Shown here piece after piece: positions 42,543 through 50,850 of a stretch of 64,000 nt of DNA; position 1 is the first letter of the stretch, and the number at the start of each line of letters is the position of its first letter. Under the pieces are notes generated by a model, which worked only from the letters and a program-made list of their open reading frames with translations, did no database searches and was not told the DNA's origin. The stretch covers positions 2,046,001-2,110,000 of the forward strand of contig NZ_CP094529.1 in NCBI RefSeq assembly GCF_022811665.1, in the 5' to 3' direction. This DNA is from Chryseobacterium oryzae (lineage in GTDB: Bacteria > Bacteroidota > Bacteroidia > Flavobacteriales > Weeksellaceae). The position numbers and the translations under genes were made by a program.

Positions 42543-42557
42543 TAAAAGCATATAATT
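42543..42557. promoter_or_regulatory. HipB operator candidate, distal arm
   Basis: TAAAAGCATATAATT, the exact inverse complement of 42455-42469. The 73-bp spacing would allow DNA looping or two-site binding. Confidence 0.58.
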
Positions 42558-42611
42558 GAAATATTATAAAACTAGTTTAATAAAGCAGATTTTTTTAAGA
42601 TAAGAGTTATA

Positions 42612-43751
42612 TCACAATTCAATATTTAATTCCGGAATAATCTCAGCAGCTTCTTTCATTTTGCTATCCACTATTCTTGCATAGATCTGTGTCGTTCTTA
42701 ATTCTCGATGTCCTAATCTTTTGGAAACTGTGTAAATATCTGCACCGTTTTCCAACAAGAGAACTGCATTCGTATGTCTGGCAGAGTGAAAAGTAATATG
42801 CTTAGGAACTGCAGCACGATTACACCAGCGTATAATTTCAGTATTGTAGGTCATTCCATACTTCAAACCTTTGAAAACTCTTTCTTGCGGATCTTGTCTT
42901 TCTCCTAACAATTCTCTTGCTTGTTTTGAGATATAAAGATATTCTACACCATCTGTTTTTTCCTGTCTGAAGTTGACTTTTGATATATCACCTTCATCAC
43001 GAACTTCTTTCCAAATCAAAGTATTGATATCCGACCAACGTAGCCCCGATAAGCACGAAAAAAGAAAAGCTTTCTTCAAAACCGGATATTTACATTCAGC
43101 TTTAGATAAACGTTGTAATTCATCAAAAATCAGATATTCTCTTTGGCTTTCAGCCTGTTCAAAGGATTTGACTTTTAATGCGTAATTTATAGTCAGATAT
43201 CCATTATCGAAAGCACTTCGGAGTGAAGCTTTAAACTTATTGAAATATGAATATTTTGAATTTTGAGAAAGTGGTAGCTCACTTTTAGTAAGAGCATCTT
43301 TTTCGAAATATCGGTGAACTTTCTTGACGAAACTTTCATCTATTTCTTCGAAAGTCATATTTTTCGGAACAATCTTTTTGAGATGTTGTAGAGTAGATAA
43401 CCAATTCCCGTAATTGTTAGAAGTATCCTGCTTTTGCTTTTCTTCTGTCAGTTCAGCAAAATAATTTAGAAATATTCTTTTGGACTTTGCAGTGTTTTTT
43501 AATTCAAATCTCCCTTGCGCATATTCAGCTTTTCTAATTGCAAGTACGTTTTCTGCAAATTCTAAAGCTTCTTTATTTTCTTTTTTTTCTTTTGCTGTTT
43601 TTGGATCTGAAATTAAATAAGAATCTAGATTCTCAAAGCTTCTGAGATGTTTTCTTTTTCCGTCTTCAGTAATTTCGGAACCACGATAAAACTCAATAGA
43701 CAGACTGATTCTTCCATCTTTCAATTTTCTTTGACTAAGTGATATTTTCAT
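42612..43751 (-). CDS. int: Tyrosine integrase of the island
   Basis: Site-specific recombinase of 379 residues. An N-terminal arm-binding domain (MKISLSQRKLKDGRISLSIEFYRG) and a SAM-like core-binding domain (about 95-195) precede the catalytic domain. The active-site set is visible: Arg238 in SGLRWSDI, His322 and Arg325 in FHSARHTN, His348 in LGHREL, and nucleophile Tyr357 in TTQIYARI. It lies 166 bp from the mnmE attachment repeat and faces away from it, the usual place for an integrase. The arm-type repeats at 43808 and 21061 are its likely ligands. Confidence 0.95.
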   Translation of the reverse strand: MKISLSQRKLKDGRISLSIEFYRGSEITEDGKRKHLRSFENLDSYLISDPKTAKEKKENKEALEFAENVLAIRKAEYAQGRFELKNTAKSKRIFLNYFAELTEEKQKQDTSNNYGNWLSTLQHLKKIVPKNMTFEEIDESFVKKVHRYFEKDALTKSELPLSQNSKYSYFNKFKASLRSAFDNGYLTINYALKVKSFEQAESQREYLIFDELQRLSKAECKYPVLKKAFLFSCLSGLRWSDINTLIWKEVRDEGDISKVNFRQEKTDGVEYLYISKQARELLGERQDPQERVFKGLKYGMTYNTEIIRWCNRAAVPKHITFHSARHTNAVLLLENGADIYTVSKRLGHRELRTTQIYARIVDSKMKEAAEIIPELNIEL

Positions 43752-43760
43752 AACTTTGGA

Positions 43761-43780
43761 TTTGTACTACTTTGTACTAC
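43761..43780. repeat. Direct repeat TTTGTACTAC x2 upstream of the integrase
   Basis: Two adjacent copies of TTTGTACTAC (43761-43770, 43771-43780) share their core with the arm-type repeats. They lie just upstream of the integrase start and may serve in autoregulation or recombination. Confidence 0.6.
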
Positions 43781-43807
43781 TTTTCACTATTTTAATATCC
43801 TGAAGTG

Positions 43808-43824
43808 GTACAGAAGTAGTACAA
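43808..43824 (-). repeat. Arm-type repeat, right copy
   Basis: Reads TTGTACTACTTCTGTAC on the minus strand, identical to 21061-21077 on the plus strand. The adjacent AAGTGGTACAG is also found at the left end (20939-20949). Confidence 0.7.
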
Positions 43825-43917
43825 ATATATAAATAAACTCCAAAAAGAGAAAATAAAATTTTTATAAATAATTGATAATCAAATAAAAGAAAGAAAAAGA
43901 AACTAAAGAAAAGCTAA

Positions 43918-43933
43918 ATTATTTCCCGATACA
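43918..43933 (+). repeat. Right attachment repeat at the mnmE 3' end
   Basis: ATTATTTCCCGATACA covers the last four codons and stop of mnmE and is identical to 20871-20886. The insertion leaves mnmE intact. Confidence 0.85.
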
Positions 43934-45304
43934 AAACTTAGAAAAAATATTCCCCAACACTTCATCATTAGTAAATTCGCCGGATATTTCTCCGAGATTT
44001 TCTAAAGCATTGCGGAGTTCGTAAGATAATAACTCTGTGGTAATTTGAAAATTGACCGCTTCTTCCACTTTCCTTACGGAAGTAAGGGATTTTTGCAAGG
44101 CTTCATAATGCCGCTGATTAGTGATGATAACATTTCCTTCTTCAGATTTCAGTTGCTCTACATAGGAAGATAATTCATTTTTCAAATCTTGGATATTCTG
44201 ATTTTCAACTGCTGAAATTTTGATAAAATCAAATTCCTGAGTGATAGATTCTCTTAAAACATTTTCTATGCTTTCATATTGATCAGGAATTACCTCATCA
44301 ATTTTTGTGGCACAGATAATCAGTTTCAAATCCTCTCTCAATAAAGATTTTAGCATATCAATATCTTCCGAAAAATCTTGGGTTGAAGCATCTATAAGAT
44401 AAATAAGAACTTCAGCATTTTCTACTTTTTCTTTAGCTTTTTTGACACCAATAGCTTCAATTTCGTCCGATGTTTCACGCAAACCTGCTGTATCAATAAG
44501 TCGGAAAGCATGTCCTTTTATATGAAGAATTTCCTCAATAGTATCTCTTGTAGTTCCTGCAATATTGCTTACAATAGCTCTTTCTTCTTTCAACAAAGCA
44601 TTTAAAAGTGTAGATTTTCCGGCATTCGGTTTCCCGATGATGGCAACCGCAGTTCCGTTTTTGATGGCATTTCCATATTGAAAACTTTCAATCAGAGAAT
44701 TCAGTTTTTCTTCAATTTTAGAAAGCAGAGATTTCAGTGCAGCTCTGTCGGCAAATTCTACATCTTCTTCTGCAAAATCCAGCTCTAGCTCAATAAGTGA
44801 AGTAAAATTCAGCAAGTCGTTTCTTAGGAAAGAAATCTCATTAGAAATTCCGCCTTTTAACTGATTTAAAGCCACTTTTCTACTCGCTTCATTTTCAGAT
44901 GCAATCAAATCTGCAATAGATTCAGCTTGGGAAAGATCAATCCTTCCATTCATAAAAGCACGCATGGTAAATTCACCTGCTTTTGCCATTCTTGCTCCGT
45001 TTTTTATTAAAACCTCAAGAATTTTTTTGGCAATATAAGGCGAACCGTGAAAAGAGATCTCCACAGAATTTTCTGTTGTAAAAGTTTTTGGGGCATGAAA
45101 TACCGAAACCATCACTTCATCAATTACCTCATAATCATCTTTTATAAAACCATACTGAACGGTATGAGAAGCTACTTTCGTTAGATTTTTACCTTCAAAA
45201 ACCGCATTTACAATTTCAAAAGATTTTTCTCCGGAAATTCTGATAATTCCGATTGCTCCCATTCCGTTGGCAGTTGCCAGTGCGCAGATTGTGTCCTGAT
45301 TCAT
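43919..45304 (-). CDS. mnmE: tRNA modification GTPase MnmE
   Basis: With MnmG it installs the carboxymethylaminomethyl group on U34 of certain tRNAs. 461 residues: an N-terminal tetrahydrofolate-binding domain (ICALATANGMGAIGIIRISG), a helical domain, and an inserted G domain with GKPNAGKSTLLNALL (G1), DTAGLRE (G3) and ATKID (G4). The C-terminus CIGK supplies the conserved Cys. This end is the integration site of the island and is preserved. A TAATTTTG -7 match lies only 5 bp upstream of the ATG, implying a very short leader. Confidence 0.97.
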   Translation of the reverse strand: MNQDTICALATANGMGAIGIIRISGEKSFEIVNAVFEGKNLTKVASHTVQYGFIKDDYEVIDEVMVSVFHAPKTFTTENSVEISFHGSPYIAKKILEVLIKNGARMAKAGEFTMRAFMNGRIDLSQAESIADLIASENEASRKVALNQLKGGISNEISFLRNDLLNFTSLIELELDFAEEDVEFADRAALKSLLSKIEEKLNSLIESFQYGNAIKNGTAVAIIGKPNAGKSTLLNALLKEERAIVSNIAGTTRDTIEEILHIKGHAFRLIDTAGLRETSDEIEAIGVKKAKEKVENAEVLIYLIDASTQDFSEDIDMLKSLLREDLKLIICATKIDEVIPDQYESIENVLRESITQEFDFIKISAVENQNIQDLKNELSSYVEQLKSEEGNVIITNQRHYEALQKSLTSVRKVEEAVNFQITTELLSYELRNALENLGEISGEFTNDEVLGNIFSKFCIGK

Positions 45305-45450
45305 AATGCAAAATTACGGAAATTTAAAAAGTGAAAGCTTTAATTTTCGAGGATGTGCACACCAAATTGAAAAACTGATTTTTTCAATTTAATTTCAGTA
45401 CAAAATAAGGAATAATTTAAGCAATTTAATACTACCATATAAACAAAAAA

Positions 45451-45478
45451 ACTCAGAGTCGCCGCTCTGAGTTTTTAA
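45451..45478 (-). terminator. Terminator of the cysteine synthase-type gene
   Basis: ACTCAGAG and CTCTGAGT form an 8-bp stem; T-runs lie on both sides. Confidence 0.85.
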
Positions 45479-45496
45479 AATATTTGTTTTGAAAGA

Positions 45497-46480
45497 TTAG
45501 TCTAGCCAGCCCATTTCTTTCATCCAGTCGTCATTATAAATCTTACCAACATATCGCGAACCGTGATCGTGAAGTAAAACAACAATAACATCGTCTTTTG
45601 TAAACTGGTCTTTCATCTGAATTAGCGAAGCAATAGCACTCCCAGCAGAATATCCGCAGAAAATCCCCTCTTCTTTTGCCAGTTTTCTTGCATAAATTGC
45701 TCCGTCTTTATCGGTAACTTTTTCAAAATGATCTATAACAGACATATCGTAGTTTTCCGGTAAAATATCTTCACCAATACCTTCTGTTATATAAGAATAT
45801 GCATTTTCTAGGTGAATTTCTCCTGTTTCGTGAATTTCTTTTAGAATTGATCCATACGTATCAACTCCAATTACTTTAATATTAGGATTTTTCTCTTTAA
45901 AGAACATTCCACAACCTGTAACCGTTCCACCAGTTCCTGCTCCAGCTAAAAAGTGAGTAAGTTTTCCTTCAGTCTGCTCCCAGATTTCTGGTGCAGTAGA
46001 TTCGTAGTGAGCCGTTCTGTTGGATAAATTATCATACTGGTTTACATACCATCCGTTTTCAGTTTCTTTTGCCAATCTTTTCGATACGGAATAATAAGAA
46101 CGCGGATCTGTAGGCTTTACATCTGTAGGACAAACAATAACTTCTGCACCAACAGCACGAAGAATATCACATTTTTCTTTAGACTGTTTAGAATTGGTGA
46201 CAAAAATACATTTGTAGCCTTTAATAATAGCGGCTAAAGCAAGCCCCATACCTGTATTTCCTGACGTACCTTCAATAATTGTTCCTCCCGGCTTCAATCT
46301 ACCGTCTTTTTCGGCATCTTCAATCATTTTAAGAGCCATTCTGTCTTTTACAGAATTTCCTGGATTGAAGGTTTCTACCTTTGCCAAAACCAATGCGGGA
46401 AAATCTTCTCCAAGAACTTTATTAAGTTTCACAAGAGGCGTATTTCCAATGGTTTCGAGTATATTTTCTGCGTATTTCAT
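45497..46480 (-). CDS. PLP-dependent cystathionine beta-synthase / cysteine synthase family enzyme
   Basis: Fold-type II PLP enzyme of 327 residues (a start two codons earlier, MF-MKYAEN, is possible). The PLP Lys is in NSVKDRMA; TSGNTGMGLA binds substrate carboxylate; GAGTGGTVTGCG holds the phosphate. The segment EGIGEDILPENYD is closer to the catalytic core of cystathionine beta-synthase than to CysK, so condensation of homocysteine or an activated serine is likely; the exact substrate cannot be fixed by sequence alone. It has no CBS regulatory domains. A TATCTTTG -7 match lies at 46501-46508. Confidence 0.85.
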   Translation of the reverse strand: MKYAENILETIGNTPLVKLNKVLGEDFPALVLAKVETFNPGNSVKDRMALKMIEDAEKDGRLKPGGTIIEGTSGNTGMGLALAAIIKGYKCIFVTNSKQSKEKCDILRAVGAEVIVCPTDVKPTDPRSYYSVSKRLAKETENGWYVNQYDNLSNRTAHYESTAPEIWEQTEGKLTHFLAGAGTGGTVTGCGMFFKEKNPNIKVIGVDTYGSILKEIHETGEIHLENAYSYITEGIGEDILPENYDMSVIDHFEKVTDKDGAIYARKLAKEEGIFCGYSAGSAIASLIQMKDQFTKDDVIVVLLHDHGSRYVGKIYNDDWMKEMGWLD

Positions 46481-46614
46481 AAACATTTTTATAAGCGCGG
46501 CAAAGATACGGCTTTATAACTTAAACTCTATTTAAGTTTATTGTAATTTGCTAAAACATTCATTTAACATCAATACTTTAAACTCATTAAAATATTGATC
46601 GATAAAGATGATTT

Positions 46615-47844
46615 TTAATTATATTTAATGGCTTTAACCGGAGATATTTTACTGATAAGATAACTTGGAATTACCAAAGCCATCCCGGAAATAATAAGAA
46701 TTCCGACAGAAATAGAGATAATAACCAACGGATTAAGATCTACGGGTACAACACTTACGTAATAATTTTCAGGATTAAGTTTGATGATTTCGAAATACTT
46801 TTGTGCAAAAAGAAGCCCTAAACCTATAATGTTTCCACATAGAAGTCCGGGAATCATGATAATTAATGTATAATTGATGAATGTTGTACGAATTTGTCCG
46901 TTTGTCGCTCCTAAGGTTTTAAGCAAGCCAATAGAATTGGTTCGTTCGATGATAAGAATCAGCAAAACCATAATAATATTGATAATCACAACAAGAAGCA
47001 TGATAGAAATAATAATCCCCATATTGGTATCGAAAAGACCAATCCAATCGTTAATCTGCGGATATTTATCGGTTGCTTTTTCAGCATAATTTTTATAGCC
47101 TATATATTTTTCTACTTGAGGAAAATCTTCATCTACATCGTTGACATTCTTAAAGAAAATATCAAGCCCTCCAATTTCTTCAGGCTTCATATCCAGAATT
47201 CTTTTTACATGGTTGATGTCTCCAACCACAAACTGATCGTCAATCATCTTTATGTCTGTCTTAAAAATACCTGTAACTTCAAATTTTCTGTAGATTGGTT
47301 TTTGATCTGCTTTCGAAAATACGGTTACAATGCTGTCTTTCACTTTTAAATGAAGATCATTTGCAATTTTTTCTGATATTACAACGCCATTATTATAGCC
47401 ATCACCATCAAAAAAGGGAGTTTTCCCAGCAATAAGAAACTTTTTGAATCTTAAACTATCAAAATCTTTTCCTACTCCTTTGAAAATAACACCGCAAAAA
47501 CTATGTTCATTCCGCATAATCCCCGTTACCATCGCATATTTCTGTACAGAAGCCACATCGGGAAGAGATTGTATTTTTTTTATGTCTAATCCTGCATTAT
47601 CCAACACAGATGTATTGTAAGAAGAATTCGACTGGGTAGATTTTATGGTAACATGTCCGCTGAAATCCCCTAACCTTTCTTTTATTGCTTTTTTGGAACC
47701 CAAACCGGTAGAAACCGTAATGAGCGATACAATAACCCCTAAAGCTACAGAAAGCCTGCCAATAAAGATGATCACCCTAGAAAGGTTATTTTTGTTATCT
47801 TTGGAAAACGCTATTTTTCGGGAGAAATATAATGGAAACTTCAA
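46615..47844 (-). CDS. FtsX-like ABC transporter permease
   Basis: Inner-membrane permease of the MacB/LolC type, about 409 residues: one N-terminal helix (VIIFIGRLSVALGVIVSLITV), a large periplasmic MacB-like domain, and three C-terminal helices (MGIIISIMLLVVIINIIMVLLIL; IIMIPGLLCGNIIGLGLLF; PLVIISISVGILIISGMALVI). I prefer the TTG at 47844 (LKFPLYFSRKIAF), where homologues normally begin. The ATG at 47913 would overlap the divergent muramidase gene by 65 bp. No ATPase gene is adjacent. Lipoprotein release or similar export is inferred. Confidence 0.82.
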   Translation of the reverse strand: MKFPLYFSRKIAFSKDNKNNLSRVIIFIGRLSVALGVIVSLITVSTGLGSKKAIKERLGDFSGHVTIKSTQSNSSYNTSVLDNAGLDIKKIQSLPDVASVQKYAMVTGIMRNEHSFCGVIFKGVGKDFDSLRFKKFLIAGKTPFFDGDGYNNGVVISEKIANDLHLKVKDSIVTVFSKADQKPIYRKFEVTGIFKTDIKMIDDQFVVGDINHVKRILDMKPEEIGGLDIFFKNVNDVDEDFPQVEKYIGYKNYAEKATDKYPQINDWIGLFDTNMGIIISIMLLVVIINIIMVLLILIIERTNSIGLLKTLGATNGQIRTTFINYTLIIMIPGLLCGNIIGLGLLFAQKYFEIIKLNPENYYVSVVPVDLNPLVIISISVGILIISGMALVIPSYLISKISPVKAIKYN

Positions 47845-47848
47845 GCCT

Positions 47849-49042
47849 ATGATTTTTAATTTCAAAAATAAAACATTCGTTCTTATTTGCCTAATTTTTT
47901 TAGGGATATTCAATAGATATTATTCTCAGACAAACGCTCAAGAATTTAAGACCGGAGCAGATCAGCCAGAAATATATTTACCTCTTTTAAAAAACAAAAC
48001 AATTGGGATTGTCACCAACCAGACTGGTTTATTGAAAGATAAAACTCACCTTGTAGATTTTTTGGTAAAAAACAATGTTTCTATTAAAGCCATTTTTGCA
48101 CCTGAACACGGTTTTCGTGGAGATGCAGATGCTGGAGAAAAAGTAAAAAACGGTGTGGATACCAAAACAGGAATTCCAATTATATCTCTTTACGGAAATA
48201 ATAAAAAACCTAAACCAGAGCAATTAAAAGGGATGGATTTGGTTATTTTTGATATTCAGGATGTTGGAGTTAGATTTTACACCTATATTTCTACCCTTAC
48301 TTATTTAATGGAAGCCGGAGCCGAAAATAATGTCGAAATAATGGTTCTGGACAGACCAAATCCTCATGACGGATATATTGACGGGCCCGTTCTCAAAAAA
48401 AAATGGGAAAGTTTTGTAGGAATGCACGAAGTTCCGGTTGTGTACGGACTTACTATTGGCGAATACGGAAAAATGGTGAATGGCGAAAAGTGGCTGAAAA
48501 ATGGAGTTCAGGCTCAATACACTTTAATTCCCTTGAAAAATTATTTTAAAAATAAACGTTATCCTATTTCCGAAAAACCTTCTCCCAACTTACCGAACGA
48601 TAAAGCGATTAATCTTTATCCAAGTTTATGTTTTTTTGAAGGAACACAAGTTTCTGTAGGTCGTGGCACCGATTTTCCTTTTCAGATTTATGGATCTCCG
48701 TGGACTAAAAATTTGCCTTATCAGTTTACACCAAAGCCAAACTACGGAGCAAAAGATCCTTTTTTAAACGGCCTTATGTGCTATGGAGAAAATCTGTCAA
48801 ATTATCCTGAACCATTACGTGAATTAAATTTAGAATGGCTTTTAAAAGCATATAAAAATTATAAAAATCCTCAACAGGATTTTTTCCTGAAAAACCTGTT
48901 TTTTGATAAACTTGCAGGTTCGGATGAACTCAGAAAACAAATAATTGCAGGAAAATCTTTAAAAGAAATAAAAGCTTCCTGGAAATCTGATCTTGAAAAG
49001 TTTTCCAAAATAAGAAGCAAGTACGTTATCTACAAAAATTAA
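47849..49042 (+). CDS. NamZ-like exo-beta-N-acetylmuramidase (DUF1343)
   Basis: Secreted protein of 397 residues with signal segment TFVLICLIFLGIFNRYYSQ. DUF1343 members such as NamZ cleave terminal N-acetylmuramic acid from peptidoglycan fragments. Family stretches are GIVTNQTGL, FAPEHGFRGDADAG, DIQDVGVRFYTYISTL, VLDRPNPHDGYIDGP and GRGTDFPFQIYGSPW. It probably works in wall recycling or scavenging. The ATG lies 4 bp from the alternative start of the divergent permease. Confidence 0.9.
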   Translation: MIFNFKNKTFVLICLIFLGIFNRYYSQTNAQEFKTGADQPEIYLPLLKNKTIGIVTNQTGLLKDKTHLVDFLVKNNVSIKAIFAPEHGFRGDADAGEKVKNGVDTKTGIPIISLYGNNKKPKPEQLKGMDLVIFDIQDVGVRFYTYISTLTYLMEAGAENNVEIMVLDRPNPHDGYIDGPVLKKKWESFVGMHEVPVVYGLTIGEYGKMVNGEKWLKNGVQAQYTLIPLKNYFKNKRYPISEKPSPNLPNDKAINLYPSLCFFEGTQVSVGRGTDFPFQIYGSPWTKNLPYQFTPKPNYGAKDPFLNGLMCYGENLSNYPEPLRELNLEWLLKAYKNYKNPQQDFFLKNLFFDKLAGSDELRKQIIAGKSLKEIKASWKSDLEKFSKIRSKYVIYKN

Positions 49043-49045
49043 CAT

Positions 49046-49086
49046 AAAAAAACTCGAATCTTTAGAGGATTCGAGTTTTTTATTTT
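49046..49086. terminator. Bidirectional terminator between the muramidase gene and rpoN
   Basis: ACTCGAATC and GATTCGAGT form a 9-bp stem, with A-rich and T-rich runs on either side; it serves both convergent genes. Confidence 0.88.
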
Positions 49087-50549
49087 TAGAGTTCTTTTCT
49101 TAATCTTGCCACCGGAATATTAAGCTGTTCTCGATATTTAGCAATAGTTCTTCTTGCAATATTATAGCCCTGTTCTTTAAGAATTACCACCAATGCATCA
49201 TCGGTAAGCGGTTTTCTTTTATTTTCTTTACTAATAACCTCCTGAAGATGATTTTTAATTTCTTTGGTAGAAACTTCCTCTCCATCATCATTGGTAAGAC
49301 TGTCAGAAAAAAGATCTTTCAAATAAATAATTCCGTTTGGAGTATCTGCATACTTACTTTTTACCACTCTGGAAATAGTAGAAATATCAAAACCTGTAAT
49401 ATCTGCAATATCTTTAAGAATCATAGGTCTTAGAGATTTTTCATCACCGGTAATAAAATAATTATGCTGAAATTTCACAATAGCCGTAATGGTCTGCAAT
49501 AAAGTATTTTGTCTTTGGTTGATGGCATCAATATACCATTTCGCAGCATCCAGTTTTTGTTTAATAAACAATGCAGCCTGTTTGTGTTCAGAAGAATTTT
49601 TATCGTGAGAATAAGTTGTTAAAATATCTTTATATTCTTCCGAAACACGCAAAGTTGGAGCGTTCTTACTGTTGAGTAAAGGAATTACCTGCCCATCTTT
49701 CACCTGAATAACAAAATCCGGGATAATTTCCTGATTAATGGTAATGGTTTGAGTATCAAAATTTCCTCCAACTTTAGGAGACAGTTTAGAAATTTCTTCC
49801 AAAGCAGCTTTCAAATCCTCTTCTTCGATATCGTATTTTTGAATGATTTTATTATAATGCTTATTAGTTAAAGCATCAAACTGAAATCTTAAAATATTGG
49901 CTGCCAAAGAAACAGCTTTATCAGAGCTTACTTTTTTTTCTATCTGAAGTAAAAGACACTCCTGCAAACCTCTTGCTCCTACACCAGGCGGATCCAGCTT
50001 CTGAATATAGTTTTCTAAAATATCTTCTACTCGTTCCTGAGTTGTATAAATCCCTTGAGAAAACGCTAAATCATCAACAATAGATTTTATTTCACGTCTT
50101 AAATAACCGTCAGTATCTAGATTTCCGATGATGTATTCTGCGATTTTAAGATCTTCATCAGAAATATTAACAAGATTAATCTGTTCCATCAGATAATCGT
50201 ATAAAGACTGCCCTTCTGTTAGCAGACTTTCATTATCAAAATCTTCATCATCTGCAGAATAATTGCTGGACGCCGTTTTGTAACTTGGTTCATCATCATA
50301 AAGATATTCATTTACATCGAAATCGGTTTCTATGCTTTCTGTTCCTTCTGTTTCATAAGAATCGTCCAATGAAGAATATTCATCATCCGAATTATCTTCT
50401 TTGGCAATTTCAAGTGCTGGATTTTCTTCCAACTCTCTTTCCAGCTCTTCTTCAAATTCCAACGTATGAAGCTGAATCAACTTCATCAGCTGAATTTGCT
50501 GCGGGGCAAGCTTTTGACCTAATTTAAGTTGTAAATGTTGTTTTAACAT
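49086..50549 (-). CDS. rpoN: RNA polymerase sigma-54 factor RpoN
   Basis: Alternative sigma factor that needs AAA+ activators. 487 residues: a Gln/Leu-rich activator region at the N-terminus (KQHLQLKLGQKLAPQQIQLMKLIQL), a long acidic spacer (about 50-110), the core-binding region, an HTH (ITGFDISTISRVVKSKYADTPNG) and the RpoN box ARRTIAKYRE near the end. No activator gene lies nearby. A -7-like TAAATTTG lies at 50613-50620 on the minus strand. Confidence 0.97.
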   Translation of the reverse strand: MLKQHLQLKLGQKLAPQQIQLMKLIQLHTLEFEEELERELEENPALEIAKEDNSDDEYSSLDDSYETEGTESIETDFDVNEYLYDDEPSYKTASSNYSADDEDFDNESLLTEGQSLYDYLMEQINLVNISDEDLKIAEYIIGNLDTDGYLRREIKSIVDDLAFSQGIYTTQERVEDILENYIQKLDPPGVGARGLQECLLLQIEKKVSSDKAVSLAANILRFQFDALTNKHYNKIIQKYDIEEEDLKAALEEISKLSPKVGGNFDTQTITINQEIIPDFVIQVKDGQVIPLLNSKNAPTLRVSEEYKDILTTYSHDKNSSEHKQAALFIKQKLDAAKWYIDAINQRQNTLLQTITAIVKFQHNYFITGDEKSLRPMILKDIADITGFDISTISRVVKSKYADTPNGIIYLKDLFSDSLTNDDGEEVSTKEIKNHLQEVISKENKRKPLTDDALVVILKEQGYNIARRTIAKYREQLNIPVARLRKEL

Positions 50550-50850
50550 ATCTTACTTTGTGTGTATTATTTGTAATTTAAAACGAATTTACTATATTTT
50601 TTTGAATTGAACCAAATTTAGCACGATTTTTGCTTTAAAAACATCAAATACCAAATAGATACGTACAACACGCATTTTTTCTATAAAATGCCTGATAATA
50701 TTTGTTCAAATTTCTTTAATATTCCTTTTTTTGAAATATTTTTCTTGTAATTTTTATTAATTCTTTATTATTCTAAATTTCAAATTTATTTTAAAAAAAA
50801 TCGGTGATATTACACAATACCACCGACTCATATTTTCTAAAAATTCAATA
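50550..50850. other. Region upstream of rpoN with the end of the phytase-like unit
   Basis: 301 bp of AT-rich DNA holding the rpoN -7 candidate (50613-50620) and the terminator of the phytase-like gene; no further gene is supported. Confidence 0.5.
50793..50826 (-). terminator. Terminator of the phytase-like gene
   Basis: On the minus strand TCGGTG and CACCGA, plus inner TATT/AATA pairs, form a long hairpin followed by eight T. Confidence 0.82.

Larger units (their letters stand above)
20871..43933. mobile_element. Integrated genomic island in the 3' end of mnmE
   Basis: About 23 kb bounded by a 16-bp direct repeat, with a tyrosine integrase next to the right end. The content is accessory: restriction-modification, KAP NTPase, sigma factor/dead-Cas12f, replication and excision genes, HipBST-type toxin-antitoxin. 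The 3' end of mnmE (trmE/thdF) is a known integration site for other elements such as SGI1, and the repeat here covers the same C-terminal codons. No relaxase or conjugation genes were seen, so it is either mobilised by a helper or moves as a phage-satellite-like or plasmid-like element (inference). The VapE-like and Toprim genes favour an autonomously replicating excised form. Confidence 0.87.
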
